From Lacinutrix sp. Hel_I_90 (lineage in GTDB: Bacteria; Bacteroidota; Bacteroidia; Flavobacteriales; Flavobacteriaceae), in contig NZ_JYNQ01000001.1 in the NCBI RefSeq assembly GCF_000934685.1, positions 1,352,501 to 1,416,500 of the forward strand: a stretch of 64,000 bases of DNA, read 5' to 3'. The notes beneath the pieces were generated by a model. It saw only the letters and a list, made by a program, of their open reading frames with translations, did not search any database and was not told where the DNA came from. Positions 25,617 to 36,100 of this stretch are shown piece after piece. Every line of letters begins with the position of its first letter. Position 1 is the first letter of the stretch. The position numbers and the translations under genes are program-made.

Positions 25617-27134
25617 ATGAAAACGTTACTATTACTATTCATAGGTGCCTTATCTATGACTGCATTAAATGCTCAAAATATTAATGATGCCTTGCGATAC
25701 AGCAATGGAGAAATCATGGGCTCAGCGCGTTATAGAGCACTAAGCGGGGCTTTTGGAGCCTTAGGTGGTGATTTAAGTGCTGTTAATGCCAATCCTGCTA
25801 GTTCAGCCGTTTTTACTAATAGTTTTGCCTCTGTATCTTTGGCCACTGAAAGTACAGATAATCAAACCTTTTACTTCAGAGGAACAAATGCCTCATCAGA
25901 CTCAGACATCTCTTTAAATCAAGGTGGAGGTGTTTTTGTTTTTAAAAATAGAAATGAAAATTCTCCTTGGAAGAAATTTGCTTTAAGTATTGTCTACGAT
26001 AACACTAAAAACTATGAGGATAACTGGTATTCAAGGGGAATAAACACGAATTCTATTGATAGTTATTTTTTGAATAATGCGCAAGGTTTGCCTTTAGGTG
26101 AAATCTCTGCTATATCTGGTGAATCTACCTCTGAGGCCTATGCCGCAATTGGAAATACTTACGGGTATGTTCATCAACAAGCCTATTTAGGTTATGATTC
26201 TTTTATTTTAGAGCCAGACACTTTTGACGATGATAATACGAGCTATAGTTCTAATATTGGAACTGGAACTTTTGATCAGGAATATTCCTATGCAGCAACT
26301 GGTTATAATGGAAAAATCGCATTTAATATTGGTGCTCAATATGGTGAAAACGCCTATTTTGGTTTGAATTTAAATTCTCACTTTTTAAACTATGAGCGCT
26401 CCACATTTTTATACGAAAAGAATGATAATGCAACATCTGTAGTAAATGAAGTTGGATTTGAAAATTATATTTCTACTTTTGGTAACGGATTCTCTTTTCA
26501 ATTAGGGAGTATCTTTAAATTATCAGAGGCATTTAGAGTTGGATTAACTTATGATTCCCCAACATGGATGACTATAGAAGAAGAAACCACTCAATATATT
26601 GAAACCGTTCGCGTTGAATCTGGCGAAAACATATTACAAGTTGTTGATCCACAAATCGTAAACTTATTTCCACAATATAGATTACAATCACCAGGAAAAG
26701 TCACTGGAAGCTTAGCCTATATCTTTGGAACAGACGGATTGATTAGTTTTGATTATTCTAGAAGAGATTTTAGTAAAACAAAATTCAAACCTACCTCTGA
26801 CAGATACTTTTCAGCACAAAATAGTATTATTTCTAATCAATTAACGACTGCTGCAACCTACAAACTCGGTGGCGAGTACAAATACAATCAATTTAGTTTT
26901 AGAGGTGGCTATCGTTTTGAAGAGAGCCCCTACAAAAATGGCACAACAGTTGGAGATTTAAATGGCTATTCTCTTGGCTTAGGCTATAATTTTGGAAACA
27001 CAAAGCTAGATTTAACTTACGATCAGGCGCAACAAACTAATAATCACCAACTCTACAGTACGGGTTTAACTGATGCCACTACAATTGATGCGATACATTC
27101 TAACATCACACTAACTTTAGGATTTCAGTTATAA
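25617..27134 (+). CDS. OmpP1/FadL-family outer membrane protein
   Basis: 505 residues with a cleavable signal peptide ending LNAQ and a beta-barrel. The early RYRALSGAFGALGGDLSAVNANPASSAVF block is typical of the FadL/OmpP1 group (the hatch region with NPA), and the protein ends in an alternating strand finishing LGFQL with a C-terminal aliphatic residue. FadL homologues let hydrophobic compounds cross the outer membrane; the substrate here is unknown. Start chosen at MKTLLLLFIG, since the earlier TTG in frame precedes the signal peptide by nine residues. Confidence 0.88.
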   Translation: MKTLLLLFIGALSMTALNAQNINDALRYSNGEIMGSARYRALSGAFGALGGDLSAVNANPASSAVFTNSFASVSLATESTDNQTFYFRGTNASSDSDISLNQGGGVFVFKNRNENSPWKKFALSIVYDNTKNYEDNWYSRGINTNSIDSYFLNNAQGLPLGEISAISGESTSEAYAAIGNTYGYVHQQAYLGYDSFILEPDTFDDDNTSYSSNIGTGTFDQEYSYAATGYNGKIAFNIGAQYGENAYFGLNLNSHFLNYERSTFLYEKNDNATSVVNEVGFENYISTFGNGFSFQLGSIFKLSEAFRVGLTYDSPTWMTIEEETTQYIETVRVESGENILQVVDPQIVNLFPQYRLQSPGKVTGSLAYIFGTDGLISFDYSRRDFSKTKFKPTSDRYFSAQNSIISNQLTTAATYKLGGEYKYNQFSFRGGYRFEESPYKNGTTVGDLNGYSLGLGYNFGNTKLDLTYDQAQQTNNHQLYSTGLTDATTIDAIHSNITLTLGFQL

Positions 27135-27452
27135 GATTGTTAAGTATAAAACAATGAATAAGTGCCTAAGTATACTTAGGCCTTTTTTATAACAACTAAC
27201 CAACTTCTATGCTGTGTTTTACTATTAGCAAAAGCCGGTATTCATTTTGTAAAATTTACGTCAAAAGTAAGAACTGAATCATTATATATGAAATTCAAGA
27301 AATGAATGCAATAAAAGGCTACTTATAAAAAGAAATAATAATTATTAAGAAATAGTCCTCAGACAAATAAAACAGTTGAAATTAAAAAACTGCTATACTA
27401 AACTCTAATTTTTTTATTACTTATCTTTGCGGACTAATGTTTTATTGAATAT
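27135..27452. other. Intergenic region before folE
   Basis: 318 bases: the OmpP1 terminator at its left end and, 24 bases before the folE ATG, TATCTTTG, which fits the Bacteroidota -7 box; no TTG is seen 17-23 bases further upstream. Otherwise AT-rich with no gene. Confidence 0.55.
27164..27187 (+). terminator. Intrinsic terminator of the OmpP1-like gene
   Basis: Perfect stem GCCTAAG/CTTAGGC with loop TATA followed by six T. Confidence 0.85.
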
Positions 27453-28130
27453 ATGAAAATTGAAAATATAGAAAATATTCACGATGATTTAGGTGAAAAT
27501 CATGTGGGAACATCTTCTCAAACACCTATGAAAGCTGATGCTTTTAAACTTTCTGATAAAGAAAAAATTGAAAGCATTCAAGAGGATGTGCGTCGTATTA
27601 TGGACACTTTGGGCTTAGACCTAACAGATGACAGCCTGAGTGGAACACCTAAACGTGTTGCCAAAATGTTTGTTAATGAGATATTTGGCGGATTAAATCC
27701 TGATAAAAAACCTAGCGCTTCTACATTTGACAACAAATACCAATATGGAGAAATGCTTGTAGAAAAAAACATTACGGTTTACTCTACTTGCGAACACCAT
27801 TTATTACCTATTGTTGGAAAAGCACATATTGCTTATATTTCTAACGGTACTGTTGTTGGTTTATCTAAAATGAATCGTATTGTGGACTATTTTGCAAAAC
27901 GTCCTCAAGTGCAAGAGCGCTTAACGATTCAAGTGGTCAAGGAGCTTCAGAATGTATTAAACACCGAAGATGTTGCCTGTGTTATTGATGCCAAGCACTT
28001 ATGTGTAAATTCTCGTGGTATTCGTGATATTGAAAGTAGTACGGTCACTTCAGAATTTGGAGGGCAATTCAAAAATAAAGAAACCAAACGCGAGTTTTTG
28101 GATTACATTAACTTAGACACTAAGTTTTAG
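27453..28130 (+). CDS. folE: GTP cyclohydrolase I
   Basis: 225 residues. It opens GTP to dihydroneopterin triphosphate, the first step to tetrahydrofolate and to queuosine (queE is 21 kb away). Zinc and active-site residues are visible in [19 protein letters not shown] (Cys and His pair) and in [15 protein letters not shown]. About 45 residues of poorly conserved, charged N-terminal extension precede the domain. First gene of folE-cysS-yidD. Confidence 0.96.
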   Translation: MKIENIENIHDDLGENHVGTSSQTPMKADAFKLSDKEKIESIQEDVRRIMDTLGLDLTDDSLSGTPKRVAKMFVNEIFGGLNPDKKPSASTFDNKYQYGEMLVEKNITVYSTCEHHLLPIVGKAHIAYISNGTVVGLSKMNRIVDYFAKRPQVQERLTIQVVKELQNVLNTEDVACVIDAKHLCVNSRGIRDIESSTVTSEFGGQFKNKETKREFLDYINLDTKF

Positions 28131-28185
28131 TCCTTTAGTTTCCATTTTCAACACTACAGTCATTACCATTATAATAAAAAGACCA

Positions 28186-29670
28186 ATGCAGCTTTACCAA
28201 AATCAGCAGATACAAATCTATAATTCTCTAAGCGGAAAAAAGGAAGCCTTTAAAACCATTCATGAGGGCTATGTAGGCATGTATGTTTGTGGCCCAACGG
28301 TTTACAGCAATGTACATTTAGGCAATGTAAGAACCTTTATGTCTTTTGATATGGTATTTCGCTATTTGAAGCATTTAGGATATAAGGTGCGCTATGTTCG
28401 AAATATTACAGATGCCGGGCATTTAGAGAACGACGCAGATGTTGGTGAAGATAAGATTACAAAAAAAGCACGGTTGGAAGAGATTGAACCAATGGAAGTA
28501 GTACAGCGTTACACTGTAGATTTCCATAATGTCATCAATACGTTCAATTTATTACCTCCAAGTATTGAGCCTACGGCTACTGGACATATTATTGAACAAA
28601 TTGAACTTATTAAAACAATTATTGAGAATGGCTTTGCCTACACCGTTAATGGCTCGGTCTATTTTGATGTGCATAAATATAATGAGACCAATGATTACGG
28701 CATTTTAAGCAAACGAAAATTAGAAGACTTAATCCATAACACACGGGCTCTAGACGGACAAAGTGACAAAAAAAATCCACAAGATTTTGCGCTCTGGAAG
28801 AAAGCCGAACCACAGCACATCATGCGTTGGCCTTCGCCATGGAGTGATGGTTTTCCTGGTTGGCATTTAGAATGTACCGCGATGAGCACAAAATATCTAG
28901 GAGAACAATTTGACATTCATGGCGGAGGAATGGATTTAAAATTCCCCCATCACGAGTGTGAAATTGCACAAAATCAAGCAGCTATAGGAAAAGATCCAGT
29001 AAATTACTGGATGCATGCTAATATGCTTGAGCTTAACGGAGCACGCATGTCTAAAACTACAGGGAATATTATAAATCCAGGAGCCTTGCTTTCTGGCCAA
29101 AATGATATCATGTCTAAAGCTTATAATCCAAGTGTTATCCGTTTTTTCATGATGCAATCTGCCTACAGAAGCGTTTTGGATTTAACAGATAATGGGCTTT
29201 TGGCCAGCGAAAAAGGGTTTAACCGTTTAATGAACGCCGTTACTGATTTAGAAAACTTAAACACCGCTAACACGACCTCTTTCGATATTCAAGATTGGAA
29301 ACAGAAATGCTATGATGCCATGAACGACGATTTTAATTCGCCAATTCTAATTGCGAATTTGTTTGAAGCCGTGAATCATATTAATGCTATAAAAGAGGGT
29401 AGTACGACCATCACTAAAGAAGATTTAGACATTTTTAAAAATACCATTACTACTTTTGTTTTTGATATTTTAGGGCTAAAAAGTACTGCTGAAGATAGTT
29501 TAATTGGTACCGATAAATTATCTGGAGCTGTTGCATTACTTATTAAATTAAGACAAGAAGCCAGAGCTAACAAAGACTTTGCTTTATCTGACAAAATACG
29601 TGATGAGCTTGAGGCTGTAGGTATACAATTAAATGACGGTCGAGAAGGCACGACTTTTTCAACGAATTAA
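28186..29670 (+). CDS. cysS: Cysteine--tRNA ligase
   Basis: 494 residues. Class I motifs: the HIGH-type signature inside [16 protein letters not shown] and KMSKS as RMSKTTGN. The zinc site that selects cysteine includes the Cys of CGPTV, the Cys and His of WHLECTAMS and PHHECEIAQ. Length is normal. It follows folE by 55 bases. Confidence 0.97.
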   Translation: MQLYQNQQIQIYNSLSGKKEAFKTIHEGYVGMYVCGPTVYSNVHLGNVRTFMSFDMVFRYLKHLGYKVRYVRNITDAGHLENDADVGEDKITKKARLEEIEPMEVVQRYTVDFHNVINTFNLLPPSIEPTATGHIIEQIELIKTIIENGFAYTVNGSVYFDVHKYNETNDYGILSKRKLEDLIHNTRALDGQSDKKNPQDFALWKKAEPQHIMRWPSPWSDGFPGWHLECTAMSTKYLGEQFDIHGGGMDLKFPHHECEIAQNQAAIGKDPVNYWMHANMLELNGARMSKTTGNIINPGALLSGQNDIMSKAYNPSVIRFFMMQSAYRSVLDLTDNGLLASEKGFNRLMNAVTDLENLNTANTTSFDIQDWKQKCYDAMNDDFNSPILIANLFEAVNHINAIKEGSTTITKEDLDIFKNTITTFVFDILGLKSTAEDSLIGTDKLSGAVALLIKLRQEARANKDFALSDKIRDELEAVGIQLNDGREGTTFSTN

Positions 29671-29712
29671 GGACTTACCTAAATCTGCTACAAAGGCGCA
29701 GACTTATGGATT

Positions 29713-29949
29713 ATGAAAAAACTATTAATCGCTCCTTTCCTATTTATAATAAAGGTTTACCAAACCTTTATTTCGCCTTTTACACCCGCAACATGCCGGT
29801 ACCAACCAACCTGTTCTCATTACACTAAAGAGGCTTTAGAAAAACACGGTTTCTTAAAAGGAATGCAATTAAGCATTAAGCGAATTTTTAGTTGTCATCC
29901 TTGGGGAGGCAAAGGATACGATCCAGTTCCCGACACGGATGACAACTAG
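29713..29949 (+). CDS. yidD: Membrane protein insertion efficiency factor YidD
   Basis: 78 residues: an amphipathic N-terminal helix, [19 protein letters not shown] with the two conserved cysteines, and [15 protein letters not shown] near the C-terminus. YidD helps YidC-dependent insertion of inner-membrane proteins. The last 17 codons are the source of a downstream tandem duplication. It is 42 bases after cysS; yidC is not in the window. Confidence 0.92.
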   Translation: MKKLLIAPFLFIIKVYQTFISPFTPATCRYQPTCSHYTKEALEKHGFLKGMQLSIKRIFSCHPWGGKGYDPVPDTDDN

Positions 29950-30160
29950 CCAGCACGCCAGCTCGCACATTCACTAAAAATGTACACCGTACATTTTCTA
30001 ACGCTCTGTCGCCATGGGGAGGTAAAGGATACGATCCAGTCCCCGACACGGATGACAACTAGCCAGCGTTCCAACTCGCACATTCACTATAAATGTACAC
30101 TTTACATTTTCTAACGCGCTTTCGCCTTGGGGAGGTAAAGGATGCGACCCAGTTCTTTAA
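29902..30160 (+). repeat. 113-bp tandem repeat made from the 3' end of yidD
   Basis: Unit 1 starts in the yidD codons for [15 protein letters not shown] and runs 113 bases; unit 2 starts at exactly 30015 and unit 3 (partial, about 33 bases) at 30128. Units 1 and 2 differ at roughly a dozen positions; in the coding part the differences are silent (Gly and Val codons). Unit 3 has a Tyr-to-Cys change and then diverges after PV. Each spacer has an AAATGTAC..GTACATTT-like inverted repeat (perfect in unit 1). Confidence 0.9.
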
Positions 30161-30394
30161 AATAATTTTTCGTCGGTTTTTTTAATCCCTGCCAGGTTTA
30201 AGACACCTTTCAGGCTGGCAAAAAGTTTGGCCCTCAAGTCTCACTGTTTTACATAGTAATAAAAGAGAGTAAACACAGCGCTCAACCCTGTCTGCCCAAA
30301 GAGAGGCTTGATGCACCAATCAATAATTCCGTTCTAAAATAATCATTGTAGTCTCCAAAGGTTATACTATATTTACAGTTATAAAAACAAATCT
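29950..30394. other. Intergenic region between yidD and lgt
   Basis: 445 bases. The left half is the yidD-derived tandem repeat. The right half has a TGCCAG/CTGGCA inverted repeat 20 bases apart (30190-30220) without a T run, and no gene. A TATATTTA string about 25 bases before lgt could be part of its promoter. Confidence 0.55.
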
Positions 30395-31324
30395 ATGCAC
30401 TTTTTAGAATTCGATTGGAATCCATTAACAGGAATCGACATCGTTGGAAATTTCAAAATTCATTTTTACAGTTTAATGTGGGTTTTAGCTTTTATTATTG
30501 GCTGGAATATCATGAAACGTATTTTTAAACGAGAACAGGTTAATATTGAATACTTAGACCCTCTTTTTATTTATACTGTTCTAGCAACCATGCTTGGCGC
30601 ACGTTTAGGTCATGTCATTTTTTATCAACCAGAATTATTTAAAGAGGACTTTTTTAGTGTCTTTTTACCCTTTAGCTTTCAGAATGGGTTTGAGTTTACT
30701 GGATTTCAAGGTCTGGCGAGTCATGGTGCTGCTATTGGTATTGTTGTCGCCATGTATTTCTACCGTAAAAAATACCATTATAAATCGCTGATGTGGATTT
30801 TAGACCGCATTGTAATACCTGTAGCTTCTGGCGCCGTATTTATTAGAATTGGAAATTTTATCAACTCAGAAATTAACGGTGTTATAACAGATTCTGATTT
30901 TGGCGTTCGTTTTGTTCAAGATTATTACAATAAATATAGAATTGTAAAGGAAACAGGTATTGCAGATTATAAAGAAGCTTATCAAGCCGTGACTAATAAT
31001 CCGCAGTTTCAAAACCTTTTAGAAGCCGTTCCTTATAGGCATCCCGCGCAATTATACGAAGCATTCAGTTATATTTTCGTGTTTTTAATATTGTTGTTTT
31101 TCTATTTAAAAACGAATAAAGGAAATCAACCTGGGTTTCTCTTTGGTTTATTTTTAGTCTTATTATGGGCTGTTCGTTTCTTCGTGGAGTTTGTAAAAAT
31201 TCCTCAAGGCGAGGAATATATTGATTGGTTTGGTTTAAAAACGGGACAATGGTTGAGTATCCCATTTATATTGATTGGCCTTTACTTTATGTTTATATAC
31301 AAACAAAAAAAACCTGTTAACTAA
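30395..31324 (+). CDS. lgt: Prolipoprotein diacylglyceryl transferase
   Basis: 309 residues, seven membrane helices. Lgt moves the diacylglyceryl group from phosphatidylglycerol to the lipobox cysteine and so serves the many lipoproteins of this window. The signature is RIGNFINSEING (family GRxGNFxNxE), with LGARLGHVIFYQPE in the first half and YRHPAQLYEA in the second. First gene of a three-gene operon with a one-base overlap to the next (TAATG). Confidence 0.96.
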   Translation: MHFLEFDWNPLTGIDIVGNFKIHFYSLMWVLAFIIGWNIMKRIFKREQVNIEYLDPLFIYTVLATMLGARLGHVIFYQPELFKEDFFSVFLPFSFQNGFEFTGFQGLASHGAAIGIVVAMYFYRKKYHYKSLMWILDRIVIPVASGAVFIRIGNFINSEINGVITDSDFGVRFVQDYYNKYRIVKETGIADYKEAYQAVTNNPQFQNLLEAVPYRHPAQLYEAFSYIFVFLILLFFYLKTNKGNQPGFLFGLFLVLLWAVRFFVEFVKIPQGEEYIDWFGLKTGQWLSIPFILIGLYFMFIYKQKKPVN

Positions 31325-31827
31325 TGAGGGTTATAACACGTCTGTTTTTTACACTTATTTGCGCTACAATGCTTTGCTTTACTTCTTGCAAAGATGCGCC
31401 GAAAAGTATTGAACAACCTGAGATAACCTTTAGTAAAGAAGGAGAACTCACTTTGTATAAAGCCATAACAGATACGGTTATTACAAAATTAGATATTGAA
31501 CTTGCTAAAACCGACTTTGAAATACAAACAGGTTTGATGTATAGGCAAAAAATGAAAGACAATCAGGCCATGCTGTTTGTCTTTAATGAGATTAGAGAAC
31601 GTAATTTTTATATGAAAAACACACGTTTTCCTTTAGATTTAATTTTTTTAGATCATAACAAAACGGTCGTTAGTTTTCAAGAAAATGCTCAGCCTTTAAA
31701 CGAATCTTCACTACCATCTCATGCCTTAGCTCAATTTGTACTTGAGGTTAATGCTGGTTTAGCTGAAAAATGGCGCCTTGAAGTTGGTGATAAAATGGAT
31801 TACTTTGAGTATAAGATTGTAAACTAA
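31324..31827 (+). CDS. DUF192 lipoprotein
   Basis: 167 residues: signal peptide with CFTSC lipobox, then a DUF192 domain with GLMYRQKMKDNQAMLFVF and FYMKNTRFPLDLIFLDHNKTVV. The function of the family is not known; members are small secreted beta-rich proteins. The ATG overlaps the lgt stop. Confidence 0.9.
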   Translation: MRVITRLFFTLICATMLCFTSCKDAPKSIEQPEITFSKEGELTLYKAITDTVITKLDIELAKTDFEIQTGLMYRQKMKDNQAMLFVFNEIRERNFYMKNTRFPLDLIFLDHNKTVVSFQENAQPLNESSLPSHALAQFVLEVNAGLAEKWRLEVGDKMDYFEYKIVN

Positions 31828-31832
31828 CAGGT

Positions 31833-32684
31833 ATGTCTGTTCACTATTTTGAAATAGAGATAAACGGCGAAAGGCGTGTTTCGGTTTCAAAATTCGAACC
31901 GCAACGGTCCAACGCTAAAAGTATTGTCATATCTTCTGCTACTGGTGTTATACGAAAATATTACACCAAATTTGCTGCGCATTTTTCTATTTTAGGTTTT
32001 ACGGTATATACTTTTGATTATTCTGGTATTGGAAACTCTGAAGCTCATACTATTAAGAAGAATACCTGTAATTTAAACGATTGGGCAAAAGACCAGGCTG
32101 AAGTATTAGCTTTCGCTAAAACGACATGTCCTGAGCATAAAGTAATTCTTTTAACACACAGTATTGGCGGACAATTGATTGGTCTCAATCCAAATATAGG
32201 GTTGGCTGATGCCATAATTATGGTCTGTTCACAAAGTGGCTACTGGAAACTCTTTAAAGGGTATAGTCGTTTAAGAATGTATGCCTTTTGGAATGTCATG
32301 ATACCAATCACCACGCCTTTATTTGGCTATTTTCCGGCTAAAATATTAGGTCTTTTTGAAAATCTACCAAAACACGTGACCTACCAATGGCGCAAATGGG
32401 GCGTAAAACCTGATTATATGCTATCGGAATTTAACACAAGTGATTTATATTTTAAGAACGTTAAGTGCCATGTATTATCATTAAGCTTTCCAAGAGACCA
32501 ATTTGCACCTAAACTGGCAGTTGATTGGTTAACTGACAGATTTGAAAACGCTACTGTTGACAGACAACACCTTAAGCCAGAAGCCTTAAATATTGACGAT
32601 GTACAGCACTTTGGCTTTTTTAGAAAAAGATTTAAAACCTCACTTTGGAAACTTGCTGAAGATTGGATTGAGAAACACACCTAG
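31833..32684 (+). CDS. Alpha/beta hydrolase
   Basis: 283 residues, cytoplasmic. The nucleophile elbow is THSIGGQ (family GxSxG with a His in the first position), preceded by the strand VYTFDYSGIGNSEAHT; a candidate acidic residue and a His (VQHFGFFR, near 265) complete a plausible triad. Substrate unknown. Lies five bases after the DUF192 gene, as the last gene of the lgt operon. Confidence 0.85.
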   Translation: MSVHYFEIEINGERRVSVSKFEPQRSNAKSIVISSATGVIRKYYTKFAAHFSILGFTVYTFDYSGIGNSEAHTIKKNTCNLNDWAKDQAEVLAFAKTTCPEHKVILLTHSIGGQLIGLNPNIGLADAIIMVCSQSGYWKLFKGYSRLRMYAFWNVMIPITTPLFGYFPAKILGLFENLPKHVTYQWRKWGVKPDYMLSEFNTSDLYFKNVKCHVLSLSFPRDQFAPKLAVDWLTDRFENATVDRQHLKPEALNIDDVQHFGFFRKRFKTSLWKLAEDWIEKHT

Positions 32685-32966
32685 ACTAATGCGCTACACC
32701 TAGCTGTGAACAAACAGGCATGATGATGGTACGCTCTTTTCTCTGCAATAGACATCGGGAAACGCCTAACGTTTTCTCTTGTAAGATTTTATTGTATCGT
32801 CAAGTTTTGGTAGGTCTACATGAGGGTTAAAGAAAAAGTAAGGTCCAAAAACCCATAAACTATTTTAGAATTAAATCTTAATTAATAACACTTCCATTTT
32901 ATTTAATCGCACGCTATTATTTTTATTGAGATTCGTAAATTATGGCTTCATTTAAAACATATCATT

Positions 32967-33116
32967 ATGGATTCTAAAAATAAAATGCCAAAACAAAACA
33001 AGCAAGATAAACAAGCGCAAGCAATCAACAAAAAAGGTGTACCAACAGACGGTGAGGAAATTAACCACCAAATTAAGGATAAAAAGGAGGTGCACCAGCC
33101 AAGAGACAATGCTTAA
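32967..33116 (+). CDS. Small charged protein of 49 residues
   Basis: A 49-codon frame with ATG and TAA, rich in Lys, Gln and Asp, with no hydrophobic segment: MDSKNKMPKQNKQDKQAQAI then GVPTDGEEINHQIKDKK. Lys/Gln-rich hydrophilic proteins of this size are typical of stress-related small genes of Bacteroidota, but no family is recognised. It stands alone with a good terminator 31 bases downstream, which supports it as a real gene. Confidence 0.6.
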   Translation: MDSKNKMPKQNKQDKQAQAINKKGVPTDGEEINHQIKDKKEVHQPRDNA

Positions 33117-33147
33117 ACCTTTTTCGAGTAACTCTACTAAAGAAAAA

Positions 33148-33175
33148 AGCCTTTCAGCTAATTAGCTGAAAGGCT
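33148..33175. terminator. Bidirectional terminator between the 49-residue gene and secDF
   Basis: Perfect 14-bp palindrome arm AGCCTTTCAGCTAA with its complement, A6 before and T5 after. It serves the small plus-strand gene and secDF on the minus strand. Confidence 0.9.
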
Positions 33176-33199
33176 TTTTAAATATTAAAACGATTTAGA

Positions 33200-36100
33200 C
33201 TAAGCTTTCACTTCTTCTGATTCTTCTTCTTTTACTTTGTTTTTAAGCGCCTGTGTAGCATCTCCTTTTTTCACTGTATCGTACATAACTGGTGTTGCGA
33301 TAAATAATGATGAGTAAGTACCCACAATAACACCTACAATTAAAGCGAACATGAATCCTCTAATTGATTCTCCACCAAAAATAAAGATCGCTAACAACAC
33401 GATTAATGTTGTTAAAGAGGTGTTTAATGTTCTACTTAATGTAGAGCTTAATGATTTGTCGATAACCTTATCAAACGGCCATGAACTGTGCTCATTAAAG
33501 AATTCACGAATTCTATCGAAGACCACCACCGTATCGTTTAATGAGTAACCAATTACTGTTAGAATCGCGGCAATAAAAGCCTGATCGATTTCTAAAGAGA
33601 ATGGCATAAATTTGTAGGTCAAAGAAAATACACCTAATACGATTAATACATCATGAAAAACTGCTGCAACCGCACCAAGTGAGAATTGCCATCTCTTAAA
33701 ACGTAATAAAATGTATAAGAACACAACAATTAATGACCCTAATACCGCCCAGAAAGACGCCGATTTAATATCATCTGCAATGGTTGGACTTACCTTATAT
33801 TTTTTCATTAATCCAGCTGATTTGCCTTCTGTATTATCAATAAAGGCTGCATAATCCATACCATTTAAATGTGGTTGTAAAGCATCAAATAAGGTTTGTC
33901 TTATGGCCTCATCTGCTTCTTCTGAAGCTTCGTTAATTCTATATTTCGTTGTAATTTTTAACTGATTATCCTCACCAAACGTTTTAGCATCTGCACTACC
34001 AAATACTGCTGGGTCTGACAATGTTTTTGTAATCTCTGAGGCACTTACTGGCTGATCGAAACGCACTTGATAGGTTCTACCTCCAACAAAATCCACACCT
34101 TCATCTAAACCATTTGTTGCTAATGACACCAAACTTCCTACAATTAAAATCCCTGAAATAATGAAAGCCACTTTTCGCTTTTTAAGGAAAGCGATATCAA
34201 TATTTACAAACAAGTTTTTAGTAATCCCTGTAGTGAACTCTAATTTTCCTCCTCTTCCAACATACCAGTCTACTAATAATCTAGTAATAAAGATTGCTGT
34301 AAATAAAGACGTTGCAATACCTATTAATAAAGTGGTTGCAAAACCTTTTATGGGTCCTGTACCAAATAAGAATAAGATTAATGCCGTTAGACCTGTAGTA
34401 ATGTTGGCATCTAAAATTGAAGATAATGCATTACTAAAGCCATCTTTAATCGCTATTTTTTGATCTTTACCTTTGTCGATTTCCTCTCGAATTCTCTCAA
34501 AGATAAGTACGTTTGCATCAACAGACATACCGATAGTTAATACAATACCGGCAATACCAGGTAAGGTTAATACCGCTTTAAATGCGCCTACAAGAATACC
34601 GAAAATTAATAAGATATTTAATAACATCGCGATGTCTGCAAACAAACCTGCTTTACCGTAATAAAACACCATCCAGATTAATACTAATGCTAATGCAATT
34701 AAAAATGACATAGTACCACTATCTATAGCTTCTTGACCTAATGTTGGCCCTACTTCATCACTTTGAATAATGGTTGCTTTTGCTGGTAACTTACCTGCAC
34801 GTAGTACGTTCGCTAAATCGACCGCTTCATTTACTGTGAAATTTCCAGAGATTTGAGAATTCCCACCTGCAATTGGACCATTATTAATACCAGGTGCAGA
34901 ATACACCAAGCTATCTAAAACAATCGCAATCTGGTTTTGCTCTTTAAAAGCTCTTGTTGTCATTTCTTCCCAAATTTTTGCACCTTGTGCATCCATTTGC
35001 ATGTTTACAATCACCTCATTTTTTAAATCATAATCCTGTCTTGCATCGTCAATACTTCCTTTTAAAGGCGCTACATCTTCTCTGTTCCCTTCTAATGAAT
35101 ATAACGCAACTTGCTCGCTTCCTTTTTCTGGCTTTCCAAATAAGAATTTTACGTTTTTAGCATCTGATGGTAATAATGCTTTAGCCTCTTTAGAAGACAA
35201 CATTGCTAATACCTTCTTAGTATCTGAGATATTAAAGGTGCCCACTGTTGAACCAAAACCTGGTCCTTTTATTAAATCTAAAAACGGATTAACGACAACC
35301 TCAACTTCATTGTCTTCTCCTGTTAATTCAGAAATTACATCTGACGCTTCTGCCACTTCTTCCTGATCTACATCAGCGACCTCACCTTCTTCTGTTTCCG
35401 CCGTAGCTTCTTCAGTCGTCTCTTTTTCTTTTAGTGACTCGTTAAGGGCTTGAAAAAATTCTCCTAATTTTGCTGAATCATAGCCAAACCAAAACTCTAA
35501 TTCGGCTGTGCCAGTAATTAAAGCTTTTGCACGTTCAATATCTTTAACCCCTGGTAATTCAACTAAAATTTTCCCAGACGTTCCTAAACGTTGAATGTTT
35601 GGTGAGGCTACACCAAATTGGTCAATACGGGTACGTAATACTTGTAATGCTGAAACAATTGATTCGTCAATTTTTTTAGATAACGCATCTTTTACTTCGT
35701 CATCAGACATTCCTATGGTAACAATTTTAGCTTCAGATAAAGAGCGCGTGGCAAAAATATCTGGTGAAGCTAATTTTTTGTCTCCTTTTATTTTATCAAA
35801 TTCGTCGTAAAAATCATCGATATAATCATTTTGACTACTCTTTTGAAGTTCATCGGTAGCATCTAAAGCCTTATTAAACGTTGGATCCATTGAATTATTT
35901 GCTAATCCTTTTAAGATGTCTCTAACAGACACTTGAAGAATGGCTTCTAATCCACCTTTTAAATCCAGACCTAATTTTAAGGAGTTGTCCTTTACTTTCG
36001 CATAAGTTTCTCCTAAAAAAATGTTCTCTTTTGAATTTGATAATGAATCTAAATAATTAACCTCAAATTCCTTTCTTTTCGTTTTAAAATCTTCGACAGA

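Noticed and set aside
30180-30230. TGCCAG/CTGGCA inverted repeat considered as a terminator for yidD
   Set aside because: Arms of 6 bp far apart and no T run in either direction.
32780-32880. Minus-strand frame of 32 codons ending PKLDDTIKSYKRKR before a TAG, looking like a protein C-terminus
   Set aside because: No start codon, bounded by a stop shortly upstream, and 32 open codons are likely by chance in AT-rich sequence.
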